Positions 1 to 9,119 of a stretch of DNA of 64,000 nt are shown here, piece after piece. This DNA comes from CAYGSN01 sp964352675. Lineage in GTDB: Bacteria; Pseudomonadota; Alphaproteobacteria; Micavibrionales; Micavibrionaceae. The stretch is taken from NCBI GenBank assembly GCA_964352675.1, contig CAYGSN010000006.1, forward strand, positions 18,884 to 82,883. The letters run 5' to 3'. The notes beneath the pieces were generated by a model. The model ran no database searches and was not told the origin of the DNA. It saw only the letters and a program-made list of their open reading frames with translations. Position 1 is the stretch's first letter. The number at the start of each line of letters is the position of its first letter. Made by a program: the position numbers and the translations under genes.

Positions 1-537
1 CCAATGCACTTCGAAAATAATGGCGCCCGAGGTGGTCATGGCGACAAGAGGCAAGAAGATCTCCCACCTAATCTGGGCGCCCAGATTATTCACCGCACGC
101 TCAACCCCTTCGGAGACCTTGCGGGCCAAGGCGCCAGCGAATTGGTTTTGAAAATAGGTGTAGGAATGGCCAAGTGTATAGGCGAACATATCAGCGCGTA
201 GCTGCGCGCGGGCGCGCTTGATCCAGTCAAAAAAGAAGTAATGCGGCCAGGCATGGACGAGTTCGCCAATAAATAAAACTGCGAACATCAGGCCGACATA
301 ACCCCAGGCCTCGGACGGGATGGTGCCGGAATTATTCTGGGCAATGATCATATCAATGATGATCCCAACCAAAAGGTAAGAGACTGGATAGCGAATGCCG
401 TGGATGATGTCGCTCAGGAACATCAGCACCCAGAACACAGGATTACGCATCACGATCATCTTGATGTATGGAAATACGCCGGAAGGGATATTTGTGTCAG
501 GCTGGTAATCCAGCGTGTATTTATTTTTTACGGTCAT
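1..537 (-). CDS. ABC exporter transmembrane domain, partial (C-terminal part beyond window)
   Basis: I translated this frame from the ATG at 535-537; it stays open for 179 codons to the window edge. The product starts MTVKNKYTLDYQPDTN and has hydrophobic helices at about residues 30-60 and 70-90. After these comes the stretch SYTYFQNQFAGALARKVSEG, typical of the second long helix of ABC-type exporter membrane domains (a helix break with YF, then G.L..K). The nucleotide-binding domain should follow outside the window. The substrate cannot be told. It is transcribed divergently from rne, with about 275 bp between the two starts. Confidence 0.7.
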   Translation of the reverse strand, partial: MTVKNKYTLDYQPDTNIPSGVFPYIKMIVMRNPVFWVLMFLSDIIHGIRYPVSYLLVGIIIDMIIAQNNSGTIPSEAWGYVGLMFAVLFIGELVHAWPHYFFFDWIKRARAQLRADMFAYTLGHSYTYFQNQFAGALARKVSEGVERAVNNLGAQIRWEIFLPLVAMTTSGAIIFEVHW

Positions 538-812
538 AAATACTTATACAACAATAGGTTATAAAATCGAATCACTTATTGCTTGAGAGTTTGGAAAAGA
601 GAGTATAAAGTGCCGATAGGTGTTTGACTATTGCGGCTTGGCGCTTTTGACTAGGATTATTTTAAGGTTTCGCCTCCTGTAATAGCAAAATTGTTGAAAC
701 GAAGAACACGCGCGCTATCGCGCCGCTCCTCCGTGCATGAACCCCTCATGGAAAATCCATGAGAACGTCACGGTTTCCGGGCAGGCAGCAGCGTCGCATA
801 TGGAGATTTAAA

Positions 813-3359
813 ATGACAAAGAGAATGTTGATCGATGCGACCCATGAAGAAGAAACCCGGGTTGCAGTGATGGAGAACGAGCGCCTGCTCGAATTCGATT
901 ACGAAAGTAAATACAGAAAACCCCTCAAAGGCTCGATATTTTTAGCCAAGGTCACGCGGGTGGAGCCATCGCTTCAGGCTGCGTTTGTGAATTTCGGCGG
1001 CAACCGCCACGGGTTTTTACCCTTTTCTGAAATTCACCCCGATTATTTCCGCATTCCGATTGCTGACCGTGAGGCTCTGATCGCGGAACAGGAAAAAGAG
1101 TTGGACGAGCACGATGAAGCCGATGATGAGGGCGATGTCGCTGCGGATAATGCTGAGGAAGATCTTGAAGACGAAGTCGTGGAAGAGCTGGGCGGTGAAG
1201 ATGCCGTTGCGCACGACGATGAGGATCTGGGCGATGATTCTGTCGGCAACAAGGCGGAAGAGGTTGAAGAGCTTGGCGATGAAGATGCCGACGCTGTTGG
1301 CCCGGAAAATACCCGCGGCAATGCCGAGGAAGATGAAAATGAAAACCAGAGCCGGGGCGGCCGCCGCTCCCGCTATAACCGTGGCCGGGGCGGCCGGGGT
1401 GGAAATCGTGGTGGCCGTGATGGTCGCGACGGACGTGGAAGAGGGCGCGCAGCGCACAATGCAAAGCGCGTCGAAACCTTCGGCGATTCAGAGCTGGATG
1501 AAGAAACGAAGTTCCGTTTTAACCTGCGGCGCAAATATAAGATCCAGGAAGTGATCAAGCGTGGCCAGATTATGCTGGTCCAGGTATCAAAAGAAGAGCG
1601 CGGCAACAAGGGCGCGGCGGTGAGCAGTTATCTGTCTCTGCCTGGACGCTATTGCGTGTTGATGCCGAATAGCCCGCGTGGCGGTGGTGTGAGCCGTAAG
1701 ATCGCCAATTACAAGGATCGGGCAAAAATCCGCGATATGATCAAGGAAATGGATATTCCCAAGGGGATGTCGGTGATTGTGCGTACCGCCGGAATGTCGC
1801 GTACCAAGACCGAAATTAAGCGTGATCTGGATTACCTGATGCGGCTTTGGAACGATATCCGCGAACTGACCTTGGAATCCAGTGCGCCAGCCCTAGTATA
1901 TGAAGAGGCAAATTTGATCAAACGTGCGGTGCGTGATCTGTACTCCCGCGATATTGACGAGGTGCATGTGGCCGGTAAGGAAGGTCATGATACTGCCAAG
2001 AAATTTATGAAGATGATGATTCCGTCGCATGCGAAAAAGGTGCAGGAATATGCAGAAAACGATGTGCCCCTCTTTAACCGCTATAAGGCCGAAGCGCAGA
2101 TTGCCGAGATCGGCGAAACGCAGGTGACTCTGCCCTCCGGCGGGTATCTGGTGATTAACCCGACAGAGGCCCTCGTCTCTATTGATGTGAACTCCGGGCG
2201 GGCGACGAAAGAACGTCATATTGAAGAAACAGCGCTGAAGACCAACCTGGAAGCTGCAACCGAAGTGGCGCGCCAGTTAAAGCTGCGTGACCTGGGCGGC
2301 TTGGTTGTTGTCGATTTCATCGATATGGAAGACCGCCGCAACAACGGCAAGGTCGAACGCCGCATGCGCGATGCCTTGTCGACTGATCGTGCGCGTATCC
2401 AAATGGGGCGGATTTCATCCTTTGGTTTGATGGAGATGTCCAGACAGCGTATGAACCCGAGCCTGACGGAATCGCAGTTTGAAACCTGCGGTCATTGTTC
2501 CGGCATGGGGCGTGTGCGTACGGCTGATGCTACATCGGTTATGGTTTTGCGGGCGATCGAGGAAGAGGGCATGAAAGACCGCGCGGCGCAGGTGATTGTC
2601 CATGTCCCGAACCAGGTGGCGCTGTATCTTCTGAATTACAAACGCAAACTGCTGGCCAATATCGAGGTCCGCTATGGCTTTACGGTTCTGATTCGTGTGG
2701 ATGAGGAGCTTGGCGCTTCGGGTTTCCGTGTTGAGGTGGCCAGACCGTCTGCCCCTGAGGGCGAGGCTGAGGAGAGTGAAGGCGAACAACGTGAGGAGAA
2801 ATCTGAAAGATCCGACAGGTCCGAACGATCATCTCGTTCCCAAAATGACGATGATGATGACAACAACAACCGTCGTCGTCGCGGGCGTCGTGGTGGCAGA
2901 GGTCGCAACAATCGCGGGCGTGATGATTCGCGCGGTAACCGTGAAGAGGGCAACCGCCGTGATGAAACAGCATCGCAGGATGATTCCGAAAAGACGGCCA
3001 AGGACGGTTCCAAGGATTCCAAAGAGGATTCGCCCAAAGAGGACAAGTCCAAGGATAAGGCAGCAGCCGATACGGAAAAGCCGAAGAGCAAGAGCAAAGC
3101 CGTTTCGAAAACCGTGAAGAAGGATGAAGATTCCAAAACCAAGGAGGCGGAAAGCCCGAAAAAATCTGCGGCGAAGAAAAGTTCTGCGAAGTCTGATTCA
3201 AAGCCGGAGGCCAAAAAGGCGGAAATTTCAAATGACGATGCACCCAAAGGCAAAGCTGCGGACAAAGCCTCGGATAAAGCCAAGGACGATCGTCCGAAGG
3301 ATTTTGAAAAGGTGAATCAGCCTCCGGAAACCAAGAAAAAGGGATGGTGGAGCCGCTAA
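813..3359 (+). CDS. rne: Ribonuclease E (RNase E/G family)
   Basis: RNase E is the endonuclease that starts mRNA decay and processes rRNA and tRNA, and it scaffolds the degradosome. The protein is 848 residues. The S1 domain at the N-terminus is split by an acidic then Arg/Gly-rich insertion at about residues 85-210, as is common in alphaproteobacterial RNase E. Then follow the RNase H-like/DNase I-like catalytic region, including DVNSGRATKERHIEETALK and VVDFIDMED, and a zinc-link of the form C-GH-C-SGMG. The C-terminal third is a charged, disordered Lys/Glu/Asp/Ser tail ending GWWSR, a conserved terminal motif in this class. The start MTKRMLIDATHEEETRV fits the family and has a TGGAGA ribosome site 7 bp upstream; an in-frame ATG at 759 would add 18 atypical residues. 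Confidence 0.96.
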   Translation: MTKRMLIDATHEEETRVAVMENERLLEFDYESKYRKPLKGSIFLAKVTRVEPSLQAAFVNFGGNRHGFLPFSEIHPDYFRIPIADREALIAEQEKELDEHDEADDEGDVAADNAEEDLEDEVVEELGGEDAVAHDDEDLGDDSVGNKAEEVEELGDEDADAVGPENTRGNAEEDENENQSRGGRRSRYNRGRGGRGGNRGGRDGRDGRGRGRAAHNAKRVETFGDSELDEETKFRFNLRRKYKIQEVIKRGQIMLVQVSKEERGNKGAAVSSYLSLPGRYCVLMPNSPRGGGVSRKIANYKDRAKIRDMIKEMDIPKGMSVIVRTAGMSRTKTEIKRDLDYLMRLWNDIRELTLESSAPALVYEEANLIKRAVRDLYSRDIDEVHVAGKEGHDTAKKFMKMMIPSHAKKVQEYAENDVPLFNRYKAEAQIAEIGETQVTLPSGGYLVINPTEALVSIDVNSGRATKERHIEETALKTNLEAATEVARQLKLRDLGGLVVVDFIDMEDRRNNGKVERRMRDALSTDRARIQMGRISSFGLMEMSRQRMNPSLTESQFETCGHCSGMGRVRTADATSVMVLRAIEEEGMKDRAAQVIVHVPNQVALYLLNYKRKLLANIEVRYGFTVLIRVDEELGASGFRVEVARPSAPEGEAEESEGEQREEKSERSDRSERSSRSQNDDDDDNNNRRRRGRRGGRGRNNRGRDDSRGNREEGNRRDETASQDDSEKTAKDGSKDSKEDSPKEDKSKDKAAADTEKPKSKSKAVSKTVKKDEDSKTKEAESPKKSAAKKSSAKSDSKPEAKKAEISNDDAPKGKAADKASDKAKDDRPKDFEKVNQPPETKKKGWWSR

Positions 3360-3378
3360 AGTATCGGCTCTGCGTTTC

Positions 3379-4041
3379 CTAGCGCGCCAGCAGGATTTGG
3401 TAGAAGACGTATTCCCCGCCATCCATGGTCAGGCAGCCGGTGCTCTCCCCTATCAGATTGGTGGCTTGTGCTCCGTCAATGAGCCAGTTTCCGGCATAGG
3501 AACCATCAAATTCAGTCCAGTCATCGATTGTGGTGGCAATATCGGACCCGATGCCATTCTCATCATTGATTTCGTCGCACAGGCTGCTGCTTATGCCGAC
3601 GAGCATGCTGAGTTCGGTTGCACCTGTGCCGATATCGGTCACGTCCAGATCCGACGAGAAAAATGTGCCTTTGGAGTTGGCGATGACGCTGGAGGATAAA
3701 TCTCTTGCCGTTAGTCCAGCTCCGTTAACGTCGAATATGTGACACGAGTTATTGCTCGGCGCATTGGTATTTTCGTAGCCGGAGATAACAGAATTTTCAA
3801 AGCTGATTTCGTTTTCCGAACAGCCATAAAGAATAAGCTGCTGCACGCCAGCCTCGATGCTTTTGGCATAGCGCATCATTTCGCTGGCTTTGATAATGCC
3901 TTGTTCCCTGCTTCCGCTTTGCTCCACGCCCGTACCGCCGCGGTTTAACGTCATGGTCAGGGCCCCCAAAAGCACAATAGCGATCAGAATAAACCACAGA
4001 ACATTGCCGTTTTCATTTTGAAGAGGCATTGAAGGCTTCAT
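3379..4041 (-). CDS. Pilin-like single-pass protein (paralogue of the gene at 40345-41025)
   Basis: The 220-residue product has a short polar leader (MKPSMPLQNENGN) followed at once by a hydrophobic helix VLWFILIAIVLLGALTMTL and a long extracytoplasmic part. This is the architecture of type IV pilins or pseudopilins, although the canonical prepilin G/F-T-L-x-E site is not clear. It shares with the gene at 40345-41025 a GCSE..I.F.N....GY.N motif, a following Cys-His/Asp-IF motif, TDIGTG, a C.EIN motif and an ending of the form Y.x.LL.R, so the two are paralogues. Cysteines at conserved places suggest disulphides. It converges with rne, only 19 bp from its stop. No pilus assembly gene is nearby; its role is unknown. 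Confidence 0.75.
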   Translation of the reverse strand: MKPSMPLQNENGNVLWFILIAIVLLGALTMTLNRGGTGVEQSGSREQGIIKASEMMRYAKSIEAGVQQLILYGCSENEISFENSVISGYENTNAPSNNSCHIFDVNGAGLTARDLSSSVIANSKGTFFSSDLDVTDIGTGATELSMLVGISSSLCDEINDENGIGSDIATTIDDWTEFDGSYAGNWLIDGAQATNLIGESTGCLTMDGGEYVFYQILLAR

Positions 4042-4123
4042 AAACGGAGTTTAACGCAAAAAATCACCGGAGGCGAGAGACCAGAAAAATAGAGTGTTTT
4101 CAATGCATTGAAGTAATGGATAA

Positions 4124-4149
4124 AATATAGATAAAATTTTATCTATATT
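4124..4149. repeat. 26-bp perfect palindrome, all A/T except two G:C pairs
   Basis: The two 13-base arms are exactly complementary around the AAAA|TTTT centre at 4136/4137. It lies in the very AT-rich stretch of about 4100-4260, upstream of the pilin-like gene's start (4041, reading leftwards). It may be an operator for that gene or a cruciform-prone site. It is not a typical terminator because the stem lacks a G/C-rich core. Confidence 0.6.
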
Positions 4150-4403
4150 ATTTGCTAAAAAATTAAATAAAAACCTCAAATAAATGTAAAACAAATATAT
4201 TTCTAATTTTATTTACTTTATATTCATATTTAATATGTTAAATTAAAGGTATAAGCATTGTGTATCTTTCCAGGCAAGCAATCAAAGGATACCAAGCTTC
4301 AAATTCAATATTGGCAATCGACCAGTGAATTTGGGACAAACGGGCAAGCAGAGCAAAATTTAGAGCATTTTTATAGAGGTGTAACAGGGGTTTGGGTGGA
4401 TTT

Positions 4404-4542
4404 AACGGCCCTGGAATTTAAACAAATTTCAGGGTCCGTTTTGAAAGTTTCTTATGTCATGCGCACTGGCCTGTATGGTTCCCGGGTTTTAGTATGCCCC
4501 ACTTATGATAGCCCGGGGGAACACCATACAGGCTCTTTTTTT
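4404..4542 (+). ncRNA. Double hairpin ending in an intrinsic terminator; candidate small RNA 3' part
   Basis: The first hairpin runs 4404-4419 against 4424-4440 with an AAAC loop, one bulge and one wobble. The second pairs 4469-4486 (GCCTGTATGGTTCCCGGG) with 4512-4533, closes a 25-nt loop and is followed by a T-rich run at 4534-4542. No convincing coding gene covers 4042-4632: the only open frame begins with TTG and has no family features. A TATAAG hexamer at 4250-4255 could be a -10 element, but I see no good -35. The unit could be an sRNA or simply a strong terminator insulating the gene at 4633. Confidence 0.4.
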
Positions 4543-4632
4543 ATCTTTATTTCAGTGAAATTCCAGTGTCTTTTCACCCTCCGTATTTTCTGATACGGTC
4601 CTTTGAAATATTGATTTTCAAAGGAGATCCTC

Positions 4633-5367
4633 ATGTTCCGCTTTCTGATCCTGATTGCTCTTGTAATTGTCCTGACTGTTCCCCACGCTTTTGCGCAGGA
4701 GGGAGAAGGGACTGCTTCGGAACCTGCCGCCGAGGCACCGGTTCAGTATGAGCTGAACAAGGACGAGATCAAAAAATCTTATGAGAAAGCCCAGGATATC
4801 AAGGCCCGCACAGAGGAGCTGAAGCAGGAAATGACCGGCATTATGGAGGGAAAATCCCTGGAGGAAAAACAACATTTCCTGATGGCCTATAATAGTCACA
4901 ACATCATCGAAACGGTTCGTATCGTACAAAAGGATGTGAAGGCCGCCGTAAAAGAGTGCGGTAAAAACAACCCCGATCTCAAGGGCAAGCTGGATAACCG
5001 TTATAAAGAATGGGACGGCGCGGTCGCTCCGATCTTAAAAGAGGCGCAGGCCAACCTTGATAATATGATTGTGGCGCAGGACTATGCGGATAAGAAGAAA
5101 ATTAAAGCGATTTTTTCCAAAATTTCTAAAGTGCGCGAGCAATCCAATGATCAGATTGATAAAATTCCAGTCTCCACCCCGGAAGCTTGCGGGTATCTCT
5201 ACGATAAAATGGAGGGAACGCAGGAGGGACTGACAAAAATGCTGCAGGCCACGCTGGTGACGATGCCTCAGGCTTATTCAAAGAGCCTGAAAGACTCCGT
5301 GGAAGAGCGCCAACGTCAGGAAGTGGAAAAAGAGAAGGCAGAGAACTCCGCGCAGGAAGAAGAGTAA
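4633..5367 (+). CDS. Secreted alpha-helical protein of unknown function
   Basis: The 244-residue product begins with a clean signal peptide (MFRFLILIALVIVLTVPHAFA-Q), so it is probably periplasmic. The mature part is acidic at the N-terminus, then almost wholly charged and helical, with coiled-coil character (about residues 45-80 and 210-240) and an E/K/Q-rich end. Two cysteines, in KECGKN and EACGYL, may form a disulphide. The ATG has an AAGGAGAT ribosome site 6 bp upstream. No family is recognised. It lies 50 bp before the glycosyltransferase gene in the same direction and could share its transcript. Confidence 0.75.
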   Translation: MFRFLILIALVIVLTVPHAFAQEGEGTASEPAAEAPVQYELNKDEIKKSYEKAQDIKARTEELKQEMTGIMEGKSLEEKQHFLMAYNSHNIIETVRIVQKDVKAAVKECGKNNPDLKGKLDNRYKEWDGAVAPILKEAQANLDNMIVAQDYADKKKIKAIFSKISKVREQSNDQIDKIPVSTPEACGYLYDKMEGTQEGLTKMLQATLVTMPQAYSKSLKDSVEERQRQEVEKEKAENSAQEEE

Positions 5368-5418
5368 GGCTTGCGTATAGTTTGTAGTTTGCCGCGTTTT
5401 CATACGGGAATGTAAATC

Positions 5419-6489
5419 ATGAAAATTCTACAGGTCATGGCCGGCGGCAAGCACGGTGGCGCGGAGACGGCGTTTGTTGATATGTGCATTGCCCTGCATG
5501 AGGCGGGAGAAATTATAGAGGTGGTCACCCGTGCCAATCCTATTCGTGTTCCCCGGCTGGAAGCTGCCGGAATTCGTGTACATACCTTGCCTTTTGCCGG
5601 GAAGATTGATGTGTTTACCTCCTGGCGTATCAAGAAAATCATACAGAAGTTCAAACCGGAAATTGTTCAGAGTTGGATGTCTCGTGGCGCGAGATATGTT
5701 CCGGCCTGGCAGGAATCCTGGGCTATACCCCGCTATCTGCATGTGGCGCGTCTGGGTGGGTATTACAAGCTGAAATACTTTAAGACCGCGGATTATTTCG
5801 CGCCGATTACGCCGATGATTCAGGATTATTTGGTTGGCAAGGGCATCGCGCTGGAGAAAACACGTCTGATCAACAATTTCGCAGAAACGGAAAATGGAGA
5901 AGGGCTGATTAACCGTGCGCAGTTTGATACGCCGGAAGAAGCGCTTTTACTGGTTGGGCTGGGGCGGCTGCATCCATCCAAGGCTTTTGATACATTGATA
6001 AAAGTGGCCGCTGCCATGCCGGAGGTTTATGTCTGGATTGCCGGCGAAGGCCCGCAACGCAAGGAGCTGGAGGTTCTAATAGAGGAGTTGGATTTGCAGC
6101 AGCGCGTAAAACTTCTTGGGTGGCGCTCAGATCGGGCTGTGCTGTTGCGTACCGCTGATATTTGCGCCTTTATTTCGCGTTTTGAGCCGTTCGGGACGGT
6201 TCTTGTTCAATCCTGGGCACAGAAAACACCCGTGGTTTGCGCCAAGGCTGACGGGCCGCGTCAATTTGTCCGTGACGGGGAAGACGGTTTGTTGGTTGAA
6301 ATTGACGATGAGGAGCAGATGATTGCGGCTTTTCAAAGGCTTAGGGGTGATAAGGCCCTGTGCGCGCGGTTGGTTGAAAACGGCTATCGTCGCTATAAAA
6401 ATGAATTTACGAAAGAAAAGTGCCTGCAAGCCTATCTGGAATATTACCATGATGCGCTAAAAGCAGAAAATATTACATCATTACAATAA
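5419..6489 (+). CDS. Group 1 (GT4-type) glycosyltransferase
   Basis: The 356-residue protein has the GT-B two-domain fold. The N-terminal Rossmann domain starts KILQVMAGGKHGGAE, the glycine-rich acceptor-side motif. The C-terminal domain has GRLHPSKAFDTLI, WIAGEGPQRKELE and FEPFGTVLVQSWA. The last is the EX7E nucleotide-sugar site; its second Glu is replaced by Gln, which also occurs in active WaaG-like enzymes. It probably transfers a hexose to a lipopolysaccharide or capsule precursor at the inner face of the inner membrane; the sugar cannot be deduced. No other glycan gene is adjacent. Confidence 0.85.
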   Translation: MKILQVMAGGKHGGAETAFVDMCIALHEAGEIIEVVTRANPIRVPRLEAAGIRVHTLPFAGKIDVFTSWRIKKIIQKFKPEIVQSWMSRGARYVPAWQESWAIPRYLHVARLGGYYKLKYFKTADYFAPITPMIQDYLVGKGIALEKTRLINNFAETENGEGLINRAQFDTPEEALLLVGLGRLHPSKAFDTLIKVAAAMPEVYVWIAGEGPQRKELEVLIEELDLQQRVKLLGWRSDRAVLLRTADICAFISRFEPFGTVLVQSWAQKTPVVCAKADGPRQFVRDGEDGLLVEIDDEEQMIAAFQRLRGDKALCARLVENGYRRYKNEFTKEKCLQAYLEYYHDALKAENITSLQ

Positions 6490-6681
6490 CTTAACTCAAA
6501 ACCACCCCACTCCTCTAAAATTTGTAAAATGCCCGATTTTGTGGCATAATCTTAGTATTCCTAAAGGCACGCTATAACTATAAAAAAGCCCAAACAGGAA
6601 AAGCGGTAGAGCGAAAAATTAAAATAAAATCAGCCTAAAGTGCTGATATATAATAATAAAAAATAAGAGTAAGGGTGTATA

Positions 6682-8541
6682 ATGGCCGATACAGGCACAG
6701 AGCAATCTCAACCAGATACCAATCTTCCTTTTGGCGTGCGCGCTATGATCGGGCTTGCGGGTGCAGCTGGCAAGCTTTCCGAGACCGTGGGTGCATTGCG
6801 TTCCAAAATTTCTGGCGATAATTCAGATCCGATCGAAGTACAGCAAATTAACATGGATGCGGTCGGGCAGACCGATGCCGGTGCTAGCCGCGCTTCTCTG
6901 GAGGAGCTGTTCACCGATATGGGCTATATGCCTGGTAAAAGCTTTGATGAGTCTTTTAATCAACTGGTCACCGATTATAACGGGATTTTAACCCGGATTG
7001 CCGAGCGTGACGGAAAACCGGTGCCGCAATTGGGTGAATTTACCCCGGACACCGCGCAAGTTTACCTGAATGAGGCGATTAACCTGGCCAAGGATAAGCA
7101 GGGAGAGCAGATTGTCGATTCCCTGGAAATGCAGGGCATGCGAGCCTATGCGGCCCATGGTAACGGTTTTGCAACGCTGGATGATAAGGGCCTGCGTGCC
7201 CGGCTGGAAGATTCCGGTTTTCCGCCGCATCTGCTTGATAAAAAGAATTTCAAAGGCGCCCTGCGCTTCATGGAAAATCCGCAGGATTATATCCAGGCCA
7301 TGTTGGCGGTAAAACACATGCAGGCGGATTTGGGTCCGGTTGATGTGGCGCAGTCTCATTTTAACCTCGCAGATCACATAAGCCCGGGCCTTTTGGGCGC
7401 GATCAAGGGCATTATGGGCGTGCTTGTGAATTTTGTTGCGCCTTTGCTGTCCAGGATCGGAGTGGACATCCTGACCCCGATCGACAATTTTGCGCGAGGC
7501 ATGACGGCCTCGCGCTTCGGTGTGCCCATCGGCATTAATGAAGTTCTGGGCCGGGAGGTCGTGCGCCGCCCCCCACCCGCGCCGGACCCTGCGGCGACTG
7601 CCGCTGCACAAGCTTCACAGCCTGCGGAGCCGGAAGAAGAACAGCAGGCGGATTTGGCGCAACAACCTCGCGCCCCGATGCTGGTGGAAACGCCGGTTAA
7701 TCCCTCTTTTATCCAAAGACCGGTCGCCGTACCGGAGCCGGAAGCGGCAGATGAAATTCCTGTTCTGCCTGGCCTGAAGGAGCGTTTTTCCGACGAAGCC
7801 ACAGGGGCCAGCGCTGTTTCGGCGCAGACGGAGCTTCCTTTTGACGCCGCCCGCGTTCAGAGCGTTTACGAGCTTATAAATGACGGCAAGATGCCAATCG
7901 CGCAGGCACCGCTTTTTCTCAATCAAGATGGAGAGACATACGTTGCAGGCCGGGATTTGAACGGAGAATTCCAAATCCATCCGATTCCGGTTGATATGGT
8001 CAGCGATATTCTGGCCGGGGTGCCGGAGCAACCCTATCCCGGTCATGAAGATAAATGGCGTACCGATCGCGGTTTGATGGCGGAGCGCCTGGAGATGGCC
8101 GTGCCGGGAGTTGCTTTTGCCACGCAGAACTATCCGCATCTGTATCATCAGAATAATTATTCGAGCCTGTTATCAAAGGCCGGGGCCGCCGATACACTGG
8201 ACCATACGGAGAACCGTCTGGCGCGAGGAGCGGAGCGTTACAGCATGGTGTTCAACGACACGGCAGTTTCAACTGCTATCACGGTGCTGGGCAATATTTC
8301 GCCCGTATTCAACACAGTGACCATTGTCGGCGCCGGAATTTACCAACACTTTAACGCAGATCAAAACAATAACGAACAGGGAGTGTATGACATGAGCGAG
8401 GTTGATACGGACCGCCTGGCAGCCAGAGAAGGCACGCTGGAAATGTTCAATCAAAACCACAAGGATGTGGCCGGACGGATCGGCTTTGATACACCCGCAA
8501 CCGAGTTGGACCGCGGATTTTCAGGGCCGCGTGTGGCCTAA
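6682..8541 (+). CDS. Large protein of unknown function with Pro/Ala/Glu-rich linker
   Basis: I do not recognise this 619-residue protein. It has no signal peptide. Residues 1-230 are mostly helical and polar. A hydrophobic segment GLLGAIKGIMGVLVNFVAPLL lies at about 236-256. A linker rich in Pro, Ala, Glu and Gln spans about 295-360. A second apolar segment (VLGNISPVFNTVTIVGAGIY) lies at about 535-555. The layout, two folded regions joined by a disordered linker, would suit a secreted effector or a structural protein, but this is a guess. The ATG follows an AAGGGTG ribosome site. An AT-rich 190-bp gap precedes it. Confidence 0.7.
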   Translation: MADTGTEQSQPDTNLPFGVRAMIGLAGAAGKLSETVGALRSKISGDNSDPIEVQQINMDAVGQTDAGASRASLEELFTDMGYMPGKSFDESFNQLVTDYNGILTRIAERDGKPVPQLGEFTPDTAQVYLNEAINLAKDKQGEQIVDSLEMQGMRAYAAHGNGFATLDDKGLRARLEDSGFPPHLLDKKNFKGALRFMENPQDYIQAMLAVKHMQADLGPVDVAQSHFNLADHISPGLLGAIKGIMGVLVNFVAPLLSRIGVDILTPIDNFARGMTASRFGVPIGINEVLGREVVRRPPPAPDPAATAAAQASQPAEPEEEQQADLAQQPRAPMLVETPVNPSFIQRPVAVPEPEAADEIPVLPGLKERFSDEATGASAVSAQTELPFDAARVQSVYELINDGKMPIAQAPLFLNQDGETYVAGRDLNGEFQIHPIPVDMVSDILAGVPEQPYPGHEDKWRTDRGLMAERLEMAVPGVAFATQNYPHLYHQNNYSSLLSKAGAADTLDHTENRLARGAERYSMVFNDTAVSTAITVLGNISPVFNTVTIVGAGIYQHFNADQNNNEQGVYDMSEVDTDRLAAREGTLEMFNQNHKDVAGRIGFDTPATELDRGFSGPRVA

Positions 8542-8606
8542 TCCCGTTCGTATTCATTTGATTTTTAACTTGCCGCGCCGTGCGTGCGCTCTGTATCCTG
8601 ACTGAC

Positions 8607-9119
8607 ATGACAGAAGATTCCCTGCAACATAGTGAGGACTTATCCAAAAAATGGGTCTCTGACGATTTCGAAGCGTTTCACGATGCGCTGGAGACGCTCT
8701 ATATCAAACACAATATCAGCGGGCGGCTAAAATTTGCCGTACAATGGCCCGCTGCCGCAGCCTATATTTTTAGTGAGACATTGATGAAGTTTGACCGCGA
8801 GGGCACGGAGGACCGCCTGCACCGCGAGGAGCTGGAGCATGAGGCCGATGAGCGCCGCTTGAAGCTTTTGGATATTGCCGCAGAATATAAAGACAAAAGC
8901 GTTGAGGACGGTATGCTGCAGATGGCCTATGTCGAGCCGCTTGTACGGCATCTGGGCCGGGGTTTGGCGCTGCGTTATTACAGCGAGACAATCGTCAGCC
9001 GCTTTCTTTCTGCGCCGCCGGGTGATCTGGCAGCGGGCGCAGCCGATGGAGCACCGCAACGCTCAGACCAACAAGGCTCAACGCCCCCGCCTGATGCAGA
9101 ATTGCCAGAGGAAGATTAA
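8607..9119 (+). CDS. Small helical protein of unknown function, 3' end overlapping ctaA
   Basis: The 170-residue product begins MTEDSLQHSEDL. It has a compact helical region to about residue 130 (including RLKFAVQWPAAAAYIFSETLMKFDREG) and a low-complexity Gly/Ala/Pro/Glu tail. An upstream GTG at 8580 would add nine residues; the ATG at 8607 is preferred. The last 125 bp run antisense to the end of ctaA. The tail read from that overlap looks disordered, so the gene may have extended into ctaA by loss of an earlier stop. It may be cotranscribed with the gene at 6682, 65 bp upstream. Confidence 0.6.
   Translation: MTEDSLQHSEDLSKKWVSDDFEAFHDALETLYIKHNISGRLKFAVQWPAAAAYIFSETLMKFDREGTEDRLHREELEHEADERRLKLLDIAAEYKDKSVEDGMLQMAYVEPLVRHLGRGLALRYYSETIVSRFLSAPPGDLAAGAADGAPQRSDQQGSTPPPDAELPEED

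Noticed and set aside
2672..3283. Long open frames antisense to the rne tail
   Set aside because: They arise from the biased composition of the Lys/Glu/Asp/Arg codons in rne. The encoded Ser/Leu-rich and His-rich products look like composition artefacts.
4258..4593. 111-codon open frame starting with TTG
   Set aside because: It runs through two large hairpins, has no ribosome site and no recognisable protein features. An RNA or terminator fits better.
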